Shown: in pieces, positions 63,163 through 64,000 of the stretch
Numbering within the stretch: position 1 is the stretch's first letter
Layout of the letters: every line of letters begins with the position of its first letter
Translations under genes and position numbers: made by a program
The notes under the pieces: model-generated
Seen by the model: only the letters and a program-made list of their open reading frames with translations
What the model was told of the DNA's origin: nothing
Database searches by the model: none
DNA from: Pseudomonas putida W15Oct28
Lineage (GTDB): Bacteria > Pseudomonadota > Gammaproteobacteria > Pseudomonadales > Pseudomonadaceae
Reading direction: 5' to 3'
Assembly (NCBI RefSeq): GCF_000708715.2
Contig: NZ_JENB01000024.1
Span: 29,222 to 93,221, forward strand
Length of the DNA: 64,000 nt

Positions 63163-63795
63163 ATGCTGCCGCGCGCCGAACAGAAACTACAGACCCGCCA
63201 GGCCCTGCTTGATGCCGCCTGCCTACTCATGGAGAGTGGCCGTGGTTTCGGCAGTATCAGCCTGCGTGAAGTGGCGAAGACGGCCGGCATCGTGCCCACC
63301 GGCTTCTACCGGCATTTTCCCGACATGGACGCCCTGGGCCTGGCCCTGGTGGCCGAAATCGACACCACCTTCCGCCAGACCATCCGCCTGGTGCGCCAGA
63401 ACGAATTCGAACTGGGTGGCATCACAGATGCTTCGGTGCGCATCTTCCTCGACGTGGTGGCTGCACACCGCGCGCAGTTCCTGTTTCTGGCCCGCGAGCA
63501 ATACGGTGGCTCGCAAGCCGTACGCCAGGCCATTGCCCGCCTGCGCCAGGACATCAGCGACGACCTGGCCACCGACCTGGCGCGCATGAAGCGCTGGCAG
63601 CACCTGGACAACGCCGCGCTGGCGGTGATGGCCGACCTGGTGGTGAAGACCGTGTTCGCTACCCTGCCAGAGCTTATCGACAGCCCCGAATCGGGTTATC
63701 CACAGGCACTGACGGCGCAAGAAAAGATCACCCAACAGCTGCGCTTCATCTTTGTCGGCGCGCGGCACTGGCAAGGGCTCGGCAACCCAGGCTGA
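63163..63795 (+). CDS. TetR-family regulator (DesT/FabR-like)
   Basis: A 210-residue regulator. The HTH is at about residues 30-60 (SISLREVAKTAGIVPTGFYRHF). The sequence resembles FabR/DesT regulators of unsaturated fatty acid synthesis, which is inference. The ATG at 63163 is chosen; a GTG at 63130 would add 11 residues and begins eight bases after the terminator. No desaturase gene is visible here. Confidence 0.85.
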   Translation: MLPRAEQKLQTRQALLDAACLLMESGRGFGSISLREVAKTAGIVPTGFYRHFPDMDALGLALVAEIDTTFRQTIRLVRQNEFELGGITDASVRIFLDVVAAHRAQFLFLAREQYGGSQAVRQAIARLRQDISDDLATDLARMKRWQHLDNAALAVMADLVVKTVFATLPELIDSPESGYPQALTAQEKITQQLRFIFVGARHWQGLGNPG

Positions 63796-63807
63796 TGGGT
63801 GGCCTGT

Positions 63808-63906
63808 ACCGGCCTCTTCGCGGGTGAACCCGCTCCCACAGATAACCCACACTGCTCAGGCGTGTAGTCATCCTGTGGGAGCGGGCGTGCCCGCGAAGGG
63901 GCCGGC
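63808..63906. repeat. REP pair after the TetR gene
   Basis: Inverted REP copies (CTCTTCGCGGGTGAACCCGC and complement) downstream of the TetR gene. Confidence 0.9.
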
Positions 63907-63970
63907 ACAGGCTACCGAAAACCCCAGTTCTGCTACCATGGCGCCCTGCCCGACAGCGACGAGCGCCGAA

Positions 63971-64000
63971 ATGTCCAACCCCCGCCCCACCCTCCCTGAA
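63971..64000 (+). CDS. Possible gene start cut by window end
   Basis: An ATG at 63971 opens a frame of ten codons (MSNPRPTLPE) to the edge, following a CGAGCGCCGAA stretch. Too short to identify. Confidence 0.35.
   Translation, partial: MSNPRPTLPE

Overview
The window looks like chromosomal DNA of a fluorescent Pseudomonas, most likely the P. putida group. The evidence is the G+C-rich coding sequence, the gene order (a lipB-ybeD-dacC-rlpA-mltB-rodA-pbpA-rlmH-rsfS-nadD-proA block, then mpg, lrgAB, phaJ4, prmA, dusB-fis, purH-purD-retS and urtABCDE) and the many paired REP palindromes of the putida type between genes. No tRNA, rRNA, CRISPR or prophage was seen.

Layout. 1-10.3 kb, minus strand: a cell-wall elongation and housekeeping cluster running from proA down to lipB, which is cut by the window edge. 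10.6-12.6 kb, plus: a 3-methyladenine glycosylase and a DedA-PAP2 fusion. 12.8-14.5 kb, minus: a LonN-domain protein and lrgA-lrgB. 14.6-26.1 kb, plus: phaJ4, a REP pair and a small MITE-like element, prmA, a zinc-ribbon/DUF3426 protein, dusB-fis, purH, purD, the hybrid kinase retS, and marC. 26.1-28.2 kb, minus: three unrecognised, mutually related small proteins of visibly lower G+C. This is the best candidate for something undescribed. 28.2-35.9 kb: cobalamin ring synthesis in two divergent arms (cobG-cobH-cobI-cbiG/cobJ on minus; cobL-cbiD-cobK on plus). 35.9-37.2 kb: a complete IS3-family element sitting exactly inside a REP sequence. 37.4-38.7 kb: an NfeD/SPFH membrane pair. 38.9-43.9 kb: a copper-handling cluster (two DUF2946 proteins, PCu(A)C, an OprC-like receptor, a PepSY membrane protein). 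44.1-51.5 kb: a CycA-like permease and the urea ABC transporter urtABCDE behind a good sigma54-type promoter. 51.5-64 kb: a GNAT acetyltransferase, the CbpA/CbpM co-chaperones divergent from an Hsp70-like gene, an AI-2E permease whose frame runs on through a broken REP into the antisense of the Hsp70-like gene, PsiF, an AraC regulator divergent from an EamA exporter, a lipase, OsmE, a ferritin, AsmA, a secreted protein made of six 15-residue repeats, and a TetR regulator.

Functional threads. Peptidoglycan elongation (PBP2, RodA, MltB, RlpA, DacC) is grouped with lipoylation and NAD synthesis. Purine synthesis leads into RetS. The cobalamin arms share overlapping stop/start codons, as in a translationally coupled pathway. 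The copper and urea groups are nutrient-acquisition sets. REP pairs lie between many transcription units and even inside the urt operon. Starts were chosen from in-frame codons, ribosome-binding sites and overlaps. Functional names rest on recalled family motifs, because no search could be run.
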